Of a stretch of 64,000 bases of DNA, positions 48,601-63,992 are shown piece by piece (the first letter of the stretch is position 1; each line of letters begins with the position of its first letter). The notes under the pieces are model-generated. The model ran no database searches, was not told where the DNA came from, and saw only the letters and a list, made by a program, of their open reading frames with translations. A program made the translations under genes and the position numbers. Source of the stretch: Climacium dendroides (Eukaryota > Streptophyta > Bryopsida > Hypnales > Climaciaceae); assembly GCA_950106755.1 (NCBI GenBank), contig OX467083.1:44778555-44842554 (forward strand), written 5' to 3'.

Positions 48601-50872
48601 CTAATATACAAAAGTCATTCTTTTTGTAAAGATAATTTTTTTAAATATTATCCATGCTCAGTTTTCGGGGGAAAATCAAACCAAACCAGTCAATATATGA
48701 ACTCCACTGAAAGTATATTGGATTAATTTTGGATTATTTTGTGATATGTTTGGGTTGTTCTTATACATTTATTTTTAAAAGTAAATATTTGGAGGTATAA
48801 ATTGGTGATTTGTCTATGATTGTCATATGAACTTGCTCATTTCCAATTAGCTAATTGTTGGCTTTCTTCATGCTAGTACTACTATAGATTGAAATGTTGT
48901 CATCATATTGTACTAATTTGCGCCCTTCTTAACATGATAAATCAATATACTCAAATGAAGACTCCAATTGGGCCTCAATCCATTGAGACAAACGTCTTAT
49001 GTACAACGTCAATGAATTGTAGTTGACCTAGGCAAGGATCCAATAGGCATTGTGGGTGTTGATGAATTGCAGATTTGGACTCATGTACAAGTGGCCCATA
49101 GCAAAATCTATCAAATACCAATGCTCTTTATTGTCCTACCTTTACAATTTGGTGTTGTACAATACTTTGAATGTAGTGTCCAAGTGTTGGAAAGCAAGCC
49201 ACTTCCCACTTTGCATCAAATCTTACTCATCTTTTTTCTTGTCTTTTTTTGGAGAGTAGCAAGTCCTCTCTCCACTGCAACGTGTCATTGTCAAGAGATG
49301 GAAGTGCACCACTAGAAGAGGGAAAAATGCAATCTTTTGGTTTGTTCTACATTGAGGCCTGTAGATTGTGGTAGATAGTGCAATTGTATTCCTTCCTTGC
49401 CTTAAAAGGAATGCCAAGAGAACTAAGAGAAGGCATCTTCCTTGGTGGGGCCTTACACCTCTTCTATGTCAATTACTTGTTGTCTTTTTCCTTGGGCTTT
49501 GTTAAAGTGGTTGGAGAGCATATGTTTTACATTGTCTCCCCAAAGTTGGTGAGGTTGGTGAAGGACCAAAGTTGCGAGAAGGTGACAAAGACATTGTGCA
49601 TGTTGAGAGAGTGTCTATTCAACAAGTTCTACAAGTCGACAATCAAATGGTTGTACCTTTGGCCCTAGCCTTTGTAGCTAATGAGGTAGAAAGTTAATCC
49701 TTATTATCTATTTATTAAAATATTAAAATTAAAATAATGCATTTATAGATGAATGGAAATGCAAAAAACATCACAAAAAATCATATAGCATATGAAAGTC
49801 TACTCAAATTATTTGGTGCAATAATTGTGGCTTCATTTTACTACTATATTTGGTGCAATAATTTTGGCTTTCATTCCATGTCTTTAATTTGACCATAAAC
49901 TCAATAGTGGCTTCTTTTTAGGGGCTTCATTTTATGACTTTGATTTCATCTATTTAAACCTACTACACCCTATATTCATTAGTACATAATAGATACTATA
50001 GCTTCTTAGCAACTAGGGTAGCTTTCTACCTAATAACTAATTATAGTGCAAAAAATAAGTAGGCAATCCAAAAAATAATACATTATAAACTATCAATTTA
50101 AAAATATAATTTCATCATGTAAGACATTCATTCAAGTTGTTCTTACAATTTTTGGTTTGTTGTTGCTACTTTCATTTGAAGCGGCTAAATTTGCCTAAAT
50201 TCTTGTTTTGATATCTAAATCCTTAATCCTTACCTTGTGTGTCAATATTTTGTTAAGTGTTAGGGTTTGTTGAGTGTGAGAGGTATATTTTTGTTTATGA
50301 GAGATTGTACTTAAAAATATTCAAAAAATTTATTGACAAAAAAGAGATGCAAGATTATGCGAAGCAAGTTGAATTTTTATGAATTAGGACATTTTTGTAT
50401 GTATGTATATGTGTATATATATAGGGCAAAGTAGATTAGTAATTCCCAAAACTTTAGGCATCCTTTTGATTATTTATTTTTTGACTAAGTTATAATATAG
50501 ATTCATAAGATTTAAAATATTGCCTAAACCAATTCCAACCTAAAAGTTGTCACTAATTTTTTTTAATTTTATACCCAAACCGTACCAACTATGCATCAAA
50601 TCCAATGTTAAAATGTTATTTTTAATAACACTTTTGCGTAATACTAATTTCAAATGACTTCAATATATCATTAGTCTAAAGTCCAATGCATGTCATTTTA
50701 AAGTTTGCCCAATGCACTTCCAACACTACCGATATCATGTAGTTTAAGTATCAAGTTTTGATGGTATTGGAATGACATTGGAAAAGCATCAAACAATTTC
50801 CTACAAAAACCAGAGATGCAATGAAGTTGTAAAATTTTGTATAAGATTTTAACAAAAATAATCCATCTTTTT
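48601..50872. other. AT-rich intergenic DNA, possible transposon relic
   Basis: No intact gene. The part at about 49020-49680 has lower AT content than its surroundings and several overlapping frames in different phases (49050-49315, 49378-49668), which would suit a decayed protein-coding element; I could not identify a family. The rest is AT-rich. Confidence 0.35.
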
Positions 50873-51767
50873 TACTCCTAAAGACCTAAGAGTCTCCTCA
50901 TGGGACTCTTGAAGGTAAGGGCAGGTACCTATGATTTCAATTTTGACCAAAAAATTTGAATTTTTTTTTAAATAGAAAAATTCATTAGCTTTTGGAGAAT
51001 ATAATTTTTATTTCAATTGATGCTTGGGAGTGTAAATTATGTCACAATAAGCCCAAAACAAGCAAAGGTAGGCAACCGAAAAAAAAGCTTGAAATGTATG
51101 TTTTTTAAATTATTTCTTATAGATTATATTTTTGTCTCTATGGAAAGATTTGATTCCTAACTTCTATTTGAAAAAGTATTATGAAGGTTATGAAGCTTCT
51201 TGTTTAGCAAGTGATCTTAGCAAATTTTTGAGAAAGTAATATATTAGATATTTTTTCATTCAATTCTAACAATTTAAAAAAAAATGTACATGATTTAGTT
51301 TACTTTCTAGAATAATCTCACCATTGGAATGAATGTGTATTAGTTAAATCTTGAAAATATTAAGAATTTAGTAATTCCTTCTATCTTGAACCTACTTCGA
51401 CTTAACAATTTTTAAAAGAATGAAATTTTCAATTTTAAAAAATGAATCCTCAATTCAATTCTTCAATATAAAAAAAAATTAATTCTCAATCTATAGTACA
51501 AAATTTTAATATAAAAAGATTCAAAGATTTATAAATTAGTTATACTAGGAATAAAAAAAACTTGTTTTTTCACTTTAAACATTTATATCTTGTGATCAAT
51601 ATGGTCAAAGTTTGTGAAATTTCTTCTAAACATTCTTATAGTAGCCTAATGTAAGATCTTGCAGTTGGTTAAGGGAAAAAAAAACTAAATTTTTTGTTGT
51701 TTGCATTGAAAATGACAATTTTGAATGGTTATTGATAGAAAAATGGTTTTTGGACCGTTGGGAGTTA
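50873..51767 (-). mobile_element. TTAA-type element, subfamily 2, inverted copy
   Basis: Reverse complement of the copy at 27063-28001 along its length. It starts tttactcctaaagac, followed by ggcaggtacctatg and acaatttaaaaaa-type blocks, aataatctcaccattggaat, cttcgacttaacaattttt, caattcaattcttcaatata, and the right end tggaccgttgggagttaa. About 0.9 kb. Confidence 0.65.
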
Positions 51768-52305
51768 AAACAACCGGGGCCTTTACTTATATGTTCTATA
51801 ACTTGTTATATGATCATGTATAAACATTCTTCTTCTATATAGCTTCTTATATTAAATTCAAATTGAGTTAAGTAGGAATAAAGGCTCAATTCATTGTAAG
51901 TTAAAGAGGGAGAATTTTGATGAGCTAATAGAAGACATTAGTTGTATAAGTTCATTCATTGCACTCATGTCTTTGAAGAAATGGATATTGTTGAAGAAAA
52001 TTTACAAATCATGTTGCAAGGTAATTATGGAATATAAGTTGATACTTTTATACACAATCACCCAACTCTTATATACACTTTGATTCCATTTTCCTTAATA
52101 GGAAACAAATGTATGGTGTTTTAGGGATCCAAACTTGTAAGAATAATTTACAAAAAAGTGCAAGTAACCTCTCTACAAACCAAATTTTTTTGACCCATAT
52201 ATATATTAGCCAAACGTTTATATATGTTTTAGATCTCTTCTCCACCTTTAAGAAAAAATTGAATCCCAAAAGAGGCCGCTTTGTAATACAAAAGCTTGGG
52301 TGGGA

Positions 52306-52503
52306 AGAGACTTCTCAACTCACTAATTGAGCCAAGAAAAGAATAGTGAATTTAAAAATTCATCATCATTATCCAATCTATTTCCATGATCTCATAAATT
52401 TACATGAGAAGAGCCTTCTCAACTCACTAATTGGGTTATGAATTGCAGGATGAATTCAAAAATTTGTCATCATTATCCAATTCATTTCCATGATCTTATA
52501 AAT
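52306..52503. repeat. Tandem duplication of about 104 bp
   Basis: cttctcaactcactaattg recurs at about 52311 and 52415, each followed by a catcattatccaat block and by tttccatgatct.ataaat. The units have diverged moderately. Confidence 0.8.
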
Positions 52504-53174
52504 CTCATGATGATTCCATCATGAAGAATGGAGCACATGCCAAGTGGTGCTTCTAATGAAGATGTGACCACCTTCATATTCATTTAATTAGTATAAAAAT
52601 TAGTAAAAAAATTCAAGGCCTCTTTGTGGGTTCAATTTTTTCCTAATGATTTTGCACCTTAGCAAAATAAACTATGTGCATGAAATTTCTAGAGTATTTT
52701 CATCTTTTTAGTGTATAAGGAGTGTTGAAAAATGCACATAATACTTCCAAATACACCATTAGAATTCAAAAGCCTACATCAAAATTGAATTCACCATTAG
52801 AAGAAATCCAATAGTCATTCAATCCTTCAAAACTCTTAAATTCATGTGTCAAGTATTGTACAAAATCTAAAACCCAAATTTTGCATGATGACAAACTATA
52901 TATTATCACCCCAAAATTACCAACCATGTCTCCCATGTCCAATACTATGTCACAATACATATATAATATGCATACAAACATAGGTTATAGATATGCATGA
53001 TACAAATATATATATATTCAAACATACATTCTCTCTTATCTTTTGAATCTCTCAAATTGAACTTGTTTATATGAATATATCCGATTTCCCTTGAAAATTA
53101 TAAAAACAAAGACCTTGTAGAACATGGGACATATACTTATGTTAACACTTTCACCCCAAAAATTATTGAGGGAT

Positions 53175-53890
53175 AACTTACAATGCCAACTCTACGTCGT
53201 CGTGTGTGACACAAACTACCCCGTTTCAGACCAAAATGGGACAAATTACAATGCCAACTCTGCATTGTTGTGTGTGACATTTTAGGGTATGTGGTCAACT
53301 AAGGTAAACTACCCTATTTCAGACCAAATGGGAGCAAGCCCATTGTGGGCTAAATTATATTACTACTCAGGTAAAGCAGCCCATTGTGGTTAGAATTTGG
53401 AGTTTGCCCTCATGCCACTGCTAAAATTTTTCAAAATTTTTCCTACGTAAAGACAAGTGTGAGAAATAGTGAGAGCAATTGAAATTCTATTTTTCAGACA
53501 ATGTATGAATTTGTTATGAATTTTTGAACTGATCTATCCAAAAGAGTCAGTAGGCTACCTGATAACCAACAAAAACTATATCTAATATGTTCATCTTAAT
53601 CACCTAAAGCAGTCACAATAATTTCTAATGTGGAAGGCCCTGAAAAAGTCTCATTCTACCATGATTTACACTAAAAGGTTGGGTGCTCTTAATGAGGTCA
53701 CTAATTACTCCATGGGTTTCAGGTTAGGTATGGCTTGAAAAACTGTCATGGGGTTGTTAGGTGTCCACTATGGGTCATTTGACCGCAATGAGATGTTTTA
53801 CCTTATACAGTCAAGTTCTAAAATGTACACCACTAATATAATTTAGCCCACAATGGGGTTGCTCCCATTTGGTCTAGAATGGGGTGCTTT
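53175..53890. mobile_element. Inverted-repeat element upstream of CPOX, with duplicated left end
   Basis: Bases 53307-53370 (aaactaccctatttcagacc, aaatgggagcaagcccattg, tgggctaaattatatta) are the inverse complement of 53829-53890. The interior of about 460 bases is unique. To the left, about 53175-53240 repeats the same terminus (actaccccgtttcagacc) together with an adjoining ttacaatgccaactct block, a second, solo left end. No coding capacity. The right end lies 365 bases before the CPOX start codon. Confidence 0.8.
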
Positions 53891-53966
53891 GAAACCTCAT
53901 TGACCGGCTCGTGCAAGACTGTTAGGCCATTGGATCAATTTCCCTTGCTGACTGGAGATTTCAGAA

Positions 53967-54158
53967 TTGCTGACTGAGCCCAAGGCAGAAGCGGAGATCT
54001 GGACCATTGGAGGAAATGGACGCCTCAGATCATCCGAGCTGGAGGTCGTGCCTTACTGGTCGGACCCGCCTTTCCTCGGCGATAGGGTGCTGGATGTGGA
54101 TACGGAGGAGATAATTTCGCCCTTAGCCGTGGATTGCGAGCTCTCCATTCCCCTGTAG
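53967..54158 (+). promoter_or_regulatory. CPOX 5' region with possible upstream open frame
   Basis: Between the repeat element and the CPOX start codon lies higher-GC DNA with a 63-codon open frame. It is acidic and ends about 100 bases before the CPOX ATG. It resembles no protein I know. If transcription begins before 53967, it would be an upstream ORF in the leader; if not, it is chance. No clear TATA box was identified. Confidence 0.35.
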
Positions 54159-54254
54159 CGCTTGCGTCTCCTCTTTCTTATTTCTGCAATTGTTGCTTCT
54201 CCCTCCGAGCTTCATTGTCGTTGTTTTTGCAGCAATTCGGACCCCCTTCCCACC

Positions 54255-57855
<3,601 letters not shown>

Positions 57856-59479
57856 GGGAAACATAACGAGTTTAGCAATAGAAATGTGGTTTTAGGACTG
57901 CTGAATATTTTTGCATGCATGGTTCAACATTTTTGGAAACTGTGGTTATTTTTTTTTCCCAGTGGCCATGTTGAACTAGCCAAATTATGGCGGTGGAGGT
58001 CACTCAACATCAATGGAAGCGAACAAAGCTAGCAACAGGAGGTAGCAAGTGGAAGTAGAAAGGGGAACATGCCAGAATGGTTCGAAAGATGCTTCAGAAA
58101 GGTCAATGCATGAAGCGGCTGGAGTGCGGTGTCTCAGATATCCATCCTCCTGCTTGTTTTCACGAACCTTTTGGCATTCAAGAGAGGAATTGCTCTCAGT
58201 ACAGTGGAAATCAATCAATATTAACGATCTTACCAATGTCCTTGTCCAATTTTGAAGCAAAGTCGGCATCCAGGAGTCGAGGATTTAAAATATAGAGCAC
58301 TAGATTGCCTACTTGTGTCGGTGAATCTAACGCATAATATGGGAGCGTATGATTGTCACAGGTACAGTATACCATGCCAGACTCAATGATCTAACCAACA
58401 ACCAGCTACTTGATGAGATTCACTGTCCCAGATATTTGTTTTTGCATTTTTTAGTACTTTTCCAATTTGAAATTGGTTTAGGGAACTTAATTTGAGTGAG
58501 ATCCTCAATAATTGTACATATCCCCTTGCACTAAAGGTATCTGATTCTTCAATGTGGGATGTCTCTAAAACTCGAACTCATTTCATAGTTGAACGCTGAA
58601 CTGCCCCTCGTTCATAATTGAAAAATCCCTACTGTACTGATTTTGTAGTTGATATATAGAGGAGATCCATTTGAACTTCAACTGCCTCCACTTGTAGGGT
58701 TAGTTACGAAATTGGGATCTGTTATGTCTGTCTACCTTTTTATAAATTGTAGTGCATATATTTATTCAATACAATTTCTAACAATTTCATTCAAAATTGT
58801 AACACGCTTTGGTGTGCACTGTTTTGCCTACGGTAGCATTTATTGTGATTCATGGCAAATAATACACCCTTTTATCAAAAGACAAAGATGTGAATTGGTT
58901 GCACTATGCATAAGGTGCGAATCAAGTTCAATTGCATAAAATTATCTCAGTGAATAGTGACAAGATTCTAGTGGTCTAGAGTATTACGCACACCAAAAAC
59001 CATAGCCCCTACCAATGCCAAAAAATGACCCCTAAAGATTGTCGTATTAGACCAAATAAGTATGGTGTGATGAAGCAATTACTAACCTCTTGAGCAATAT
59101 TGAAAAGAACCTTCGAATATCTGCTGAGTACTTAGTACCTACTGAGTGCTGGAAACAAAGTTGAGGGACACGCGCTCAACTTTCAAAATTTCATTACATT
59201 TCAAAAAAGTTGATCACTTGCAAAAGCTAATCAAACCTAGCTCTCCTCGAAAATCTGCACATTACCCTGAGGATATTGAAAATGACTCCGCACAGCAGGG
59301 GTATGAGGGTTACTTTGAACCATACAAGCAGAGTCTGCGCCCTAAACCAAGCAATATCCTGACCAGGCGGTAACCTAAATCAGACAGTGTACGTGTCTTA
59401 ACATTGCACACGATGCGAGTTTGTTGCGCTTTCACATGCCAGGCACCAATTTACTAATAGACAGGACGCTACAGCCTTC
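57856..59479. other. Convergent intergenic region between CPOX and SmD3
   Basis: Holds the 3' UTRs of CPOX (plus) and SmD3 (minus). Short frames at 58000-58295, 58649-58939 and 59146-59373 are not recognised. No repeat or RNA gene was seen. Confidence 0.4.
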
Positions 59480-61093
59480 TTATCTTCTCATGGGAGGCAC
59501 AGCTCCCCGGCCCCCCATAGGAGCTGGTGCCTGCCCTCTGGCTGCTGAACGAGCCTGTGAACACCAAACAACAAGTAAGAAATCACATGCTTATCTGGTA
59601 ATCCCAAGCTTCAAGTCACTGTTGCTTACTAGGCCATACGTATCATGGTCACTACAACAAAAGAAATATGACAAGAACACCAAATATGCCAAACATACAA
59701 CGGCATAATCACTTTCATACAGACAACTACACAACGTCAAGCTTACTGACCTTAGCCTGCATGGCAGATGCACGACCACGACCAACGCCCACACCCGAGG
59801 AGCCCTTGCCCTGCACATCAGAGAGAGTGACGTCATTCATCTTATCCTTTTCTGGCTGACAGATTCTACTAACAGATTCGATTAGCATGATATGCTACAG
59901 AGTCGAAAAACTCCAGGATGCAAAGTCTTCACATGCAAAACATGCAGTGCTGAAGACCCTCGCAGACACAGTAAGTAAACATACCTTAATCTTGGCATCC
60001 AGGCGCTTGAACATAGGAGCATTCTTAAGCATGTCCGGGATGATCATATATCTGCAACACAAACATCGCCAACGTCATGAGTTCGACATTGTACACTTTC
60101 AACATATTGAGGAATGGGCTGTCTATTGCACAAGGATCAAATAGTTACATCATCTCCCGACCCACCTTTTTGTTATGGTTTCCAAAGGCAGAAAAACAAC
60201 TGATAAGATACCAGTGCGCCAATGGAATGACACGAAATATACACTAGGTGATATTCCGAGCTTACAGACGGAAGTTGAGATAACTGAAAGAGTGGAGAGT
60301 GAGACACACCTGACTTTACTTCCTCGAATGAAAACATGTTCAAGTTGAGAGACCTTGCCATCCTGCATAACAGAAAACACAAATACGTCAATAAAAATAT
60401 CGCTTTGCGAAGCCATATGCCCTTAATGACATTAAATTAATGAAGTTCGCAAATAACAAGAACATAGTCAGGTAAGAGCTTAAACAAGTGTGAGACTATC
60501 AAACCAATTAAACGTGTACACAAACTAAACCATAACATCAACAGAACCAAGTCCAGAAGCATTCGGTTCCGTTAGCCAAAGTGAAGTTACTCCGCCCTTA
60601 TAAGATGCTTCTCAACGACATGCACTCCAGGAAACACTTTCCAATGGAAAACCCTAAACTGCTGCTCACACGCACAATGACATGCCACTGGAGACAATAA
60701 TCCTCAACAAAGCTTCAACGCAGTGCCCCTCAAATCTAGTAATCCGTTTTCGAGCACACTGAAAAGGCGGAATAAACTGGCTATTCGCAATGCATGCCAG
60801 AAATGACCTTCGAGGTTTCGTTCCATACACAGACGATTCTAAAGTTCATACTCCACCTTCAGAAACCCTAACCCCTCTCCGTGTCCACCCTAAACCCCTA
60901 ACCGCCATTGTATCAAGATTATAAAAAAACTCACCTTCGCAGTGTAAGTGATGGATTCGAGTTGCGAGTTCCAATTATCCTCGCACTCAATCAACGAGCC
61001 GCGATAAACCTCGCCGCTCTTCAGCTCCACAGTCACAATGTGACCCTCCGCCTCATGCAGCAGCTTCACCGGGATGCCTAAACTCTTACTCAT
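59480..61093 (-). CDS. SMD3: Small nuclear ribonucleoprotein SmD3
   Basis: Core Sm protein of spliceosomal snRNPs; with SmB and five other Sm proteins it forms the ring around the snRNA Sm site. Five minus-strand exons join in frame: 61093-60935, 60362-60310, 60051-59985, 59810-59751 and 59554-59480, giving 137 residues (family about 125-135). Sm1 begins at [20 protein letters not shown], with SGEVYRG and IECEDNWN inside. Sm2 is in exon 2 ([17 protein letters not shown]), continuing into [19 protein letters not shown]. The tail is Gly/Arg-rich ([20 protein letters not shown]), the usual site of arginine methylation in SmD3. The start at 61093 was chosen because the frame further upstream opens only with a TTG and family members begin at this Met. 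Confidence 0.95.
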
Positions 61094-61406
61094 CTTGACC
61101 ACGGCCTCGCCTTGACCTTTCTCCTCACTGAGACTCGACGCCAATCCTGCTTCTCAAATGACAATCCACTCTTTAAATGATCACGAAAAGAGCGGGCTCA
61201 AGCTACAATTTCACGGAGCGAGCAAAACCTTCGAAACCAAAAGAGGGAGAAGAACTGAAGAAGAAGAGAAGCGAACGAAACCCTATATGGATGAAAAAAG
61301 TAAACTTCGTTCATCCTCTTCTTCAGTGAAACTGAAGGGAGCTTCGTTCAGAAGTCCGACGATTTGGAAGGATTGCTGATTGCAAGTTTGTCGACGCTGA
61401 CAGTCG
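61094..61406. promoter_or_regulatory. Shared (bidirectional) promoter region of SmD3 and the oxygenase
   Basis: Only 313 bases separate the two divergent start codons, so both promoters and 5' leaders must lie here or overlap the coding regions. A perfect telo box, aaaccctat (61278-61286), sits near the middle. It is of the type common upstream of plant genes for RNA processing and translation. Further accctaa motifs are in the first SmD3 intron (about 60863-60900). Confidence 0.6.
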
Positions 61407-62180
61407 ATGCGCGCATTGACAGTGAGCCTTACGTCTTTGCCAAATTTGTCTGCAAGGTATGATCTCGATGTTTTTGTGAAGCGAAGGAATGTTTTTACTG
61501 TCAGAATGGTTGGCGCTGCAGGGAAATCGAGTAGTGTTAAGGCGAAGAAGCCAAGCAGGAAGAACTCCTCGACACAGGAACTCTTGGCATGGCCGACGGT
61601 CTCTCGCAAATCCTCCCTCCGACGCGATCTTCTCCACTCAACAAACCTCTTCACTGTAGCAAACTTTTTAAACCCTAAAGAGTGTCAGGCATTCGTCCGG
61701 TGCGTGGAGGCTCGGGGACTTGAACACCAAGGCAGCGGAGGTCCCGCCAAGGGCGAGGCCTTCCGTGACAACGACCGATTAGCGGATCATAACGTGGAGC
61801 TCGCGGACATGCTGTGGCACGCTGGATTGCGGGAGCTTTTTCAAGACATAGCTCTGGGGAGCAGAGTTGCGGTGGGATTAAACCCTAATATTCGTCTTTA
61901 CAGGTATGGCCAGGGGCAGCGATTCGGCCCGCACTATGATGAGAGCGTGGACATGGATGGAGGTGGGGAGACGGAATTCACGTTGCTGGTGTACTTGACG
62001 GGGGATTTAAGTGGTGGGGAGACGGTTTTTTACGACAGGAGGAAGGTGGTCGCGGAGGTGGCGCCCGTGGCGGGGATGGCGCTCTTTCATGTTCACGGCG
62101 CGCGATGTTTGTTGCATGAAGCGAAGTCGGTCCTGAAAGGGGTCAAGTATGTGTTGCGCTCAGATGTAGTATTCGCATGA
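61407..62180 (+). CDS. 2-oxoglutarate/Fe(II)-dependent oxygenase, prolyl-4-hydroxylase-like
   Basis: Single-exon gene for a 257-residue protein of the P4Hc-type 2OG-Fe(II) oxygenases. The catalytic domain spans about residues 80-256. Iron ligands are His176 and Asp178 (in FGPHYDES) and distal His237 (in LLHEAK). The 2-oxoglutarate-binding Lys is probably Lys247, ten residues after the distal His (GVKYVLRSD). A typical GGETVFY strand lies at about 203-209. The N-terminal 60 residues are basic (VKAKKPSRK) and could carry a nuclear or organelle signal. Met34 (61506) is an alternative start. There is no transmembrane anchor, unlike the plant secretory-pathway prolyl hydroxylases, so the substrate is unknown. 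Head to head with SmD3. Confidence 0.88.
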   Translation: MRALTVSLTSLPNLSARYDLDVFVKRRNVFTVRMVGAAGKSSSVKAKKPSRKNSSTQELLAWPTVSRKSSLRRDLLHSTNLFTVANFLNPKECQAFVRCVEARGLEHQGSGGPAKGEAFRDNDRLADHNVELADMLWHAGLRELFQDIALGSRVAVGLNPNIRLYRYGQGQRFGPHYDESVDMDGGGETEFTLLVYLTGDLSGGETVFYDRRKVVAEVAPVAGMALFHVHGARCLLHEAKSVLKGVKYVLRSDVVFA

Positions 62181-63572
62181 GGATCAGAAATCTTGTGAGT
62201 ATACACATGAGGATCTGTGAATTTCTGCTGAGGATCGACGTCAAATTCTTGTTCCTTGGATGTTCCGTCAAAGCTGACTGCTGTCTCATTGACCTCGGCA
62301 TCTCTATCAGCCTGCAAAGGCACGTTCAGAATGACAGCACGGGACTTGGTTTGCCGTTGAAATAGCGGATACCATTTTCTGTAGGTTGTGTCTTCACACA
62401 ACAAGCTAGTATTGTAGTAGAATCGGAATTCTTTGAAATTGGATACAGCTGGTCTGAGTAATAGAATGTCAAAGCTTGTTCCAAATTGTGCAAAGTCCTT
62501 GCAATGACAGTACTAGATCTGTCTGCAGTTTGTTGTAACTTTATGCTTTTTTAACCTCTATAGCAGCAAGAGGTCCGCATTGGGCTTCATGTGTTGAGCA
62601 GCTTTGAGTAGGTGATATGGGAACCGTGGGGGTTCCAATTTCAAATAGTTTATTGGGCAACGCGTGCAATGTTTTTCACTGATTCCGGTGATATAAAAGT
62701 TGGCCCCTCAATGTGATCAATCAATTCGGTCATTTTATCTTTATGTATCTTTTAGGATTATATAGATTCTGGTCATAGATTTGTCATTCTGCAAGAAATT
62801 TGTAGTTTGGTACTTAATCACCATGCCATGCACACATTCAATATAATGTTTGGAAGGTACTCTCGATGTGAAGCGCCTTTTTAACAGCGGCATATTGCTC
62901 ACTTATCCTTGGTGTGTCCCTATGTTGTTTTGTTTACTCCGATTGGGCTAGCAGTGTGCACATTGACAGCCTTCAATCATTTTTCTGTCCAATTTCGATC
63001 TGGGTTTCTATAGGAAATCAGAATGTACTGGATAAACATTGTCGGTGTGGTTGTTATGGGTCTTGTCGATGCAGGTTGAAGTTGTGAGTGTTGGTAGTTT
63101 ATATTCTTTTGCAAATATGTTGGCAGGTTCAAGAAAATCCACAAGAGGATACTGACATGGATGCCAAGGGAAGGACTTCTTTGCAATTTTGCGTCTGGTT
63201 ATGGAGAGGTTTTCATTTTAGCTGTCCTTATTCTCTTTGGATGGCGTGAACTTAATGCAATTTTTACATATATGGTATCAGGCTTGTGTTACCGACAGGT
63301 GCAAGTGAATTAGGAGAACTTAAATCATTGTTCTAGTTTCTATCTACTGTGAATAGCTTATTGTGAATTTCTACATAACTATTTAACTAGAGTAAAATCT
63401 ACATTTACATATGTTCACGTGGTTGTGTAGTGAAAAGGGCTCTACCGTCCTTAGAAAAACTTTATGCACGGATCATCGAGGGCAGTGGTGTAAAGAAGCT
63501 GATCATTGAGGCCACTTGAACGCTTCTTCCTTTTACTCACTTGAACGCTTCTTCCTTTTACACTGCATCATT
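62181..63572. other. Intergenic DNA downstream of the oxygenase
   Basis: No gene recognised. It contains the oxygenase 3' UTR. Frames at 62093-62404 and 62977-63186 on the minus strand match nothing known. Confidence 0.35.
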
Positions 63573-63992
63573 CTAATAGTCCAGAATTTCCCAAGGACTC
63601 AAAACGTTGTCGATACGTTGAATAATTTGCCTCTCAAGTGAAAGAAACCTCTTGAGAATATGGGTGGGATCTCGCAATTGAATTTTCATCCCATTTCTAT
63701 CTGACATAGTAACGTCTGTCTTCGACCATTTCATGTGTTTGCTGGAAGTAAATCTCTGGAAACCTTTGTGGTTTACAAACCCCTCAATAGCACTCGATAC
63801 CCTCACTCAAATAAGTGGCTCTTCAAAATCAATTCCTAATTGGTTCTGTTCCTCTCGTGGTTTATTAGCTTTGTGCACCTCTATTTGATTCGCCAATTTC
63901 ACACTTCTTTGAGGTCCTTCCTGATTTAAGTGCAAGTTGTTTCCCAAGTGATATTGGGAAGAGCTCATTAGTTGGATATTAAGTCTACACAT
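63573..63992 (-). pseudogene. Unrecognised minus-strand reading frame with one internal stop
   Basis: From 63992 down to 63573 one reading frame stays open except for a single TGA at 63807-63809, giving 61 and 77 residues on either side. The product is rich in Asn, Gln, Arg and Lys (NKPREEQNQLGIDFEEPL, then KWSKTDVTMSDRNGMKIQL). I do not recognise the family. A uniform frame with one stop suits a recently broken coding copy, possibly of a transposable element, or the last exon of a gene entering from beyond the window. It reaches almost to the window end, so its start is unknown. Confidence 0.3.

Noticed and set aside
61094..61144. SmD3 start 17 codons upstream
   Set aside because: The frame there opens with TTG, not ATG, and the family begins at MS.SLGIPVK, which matches the ATG at 61093.
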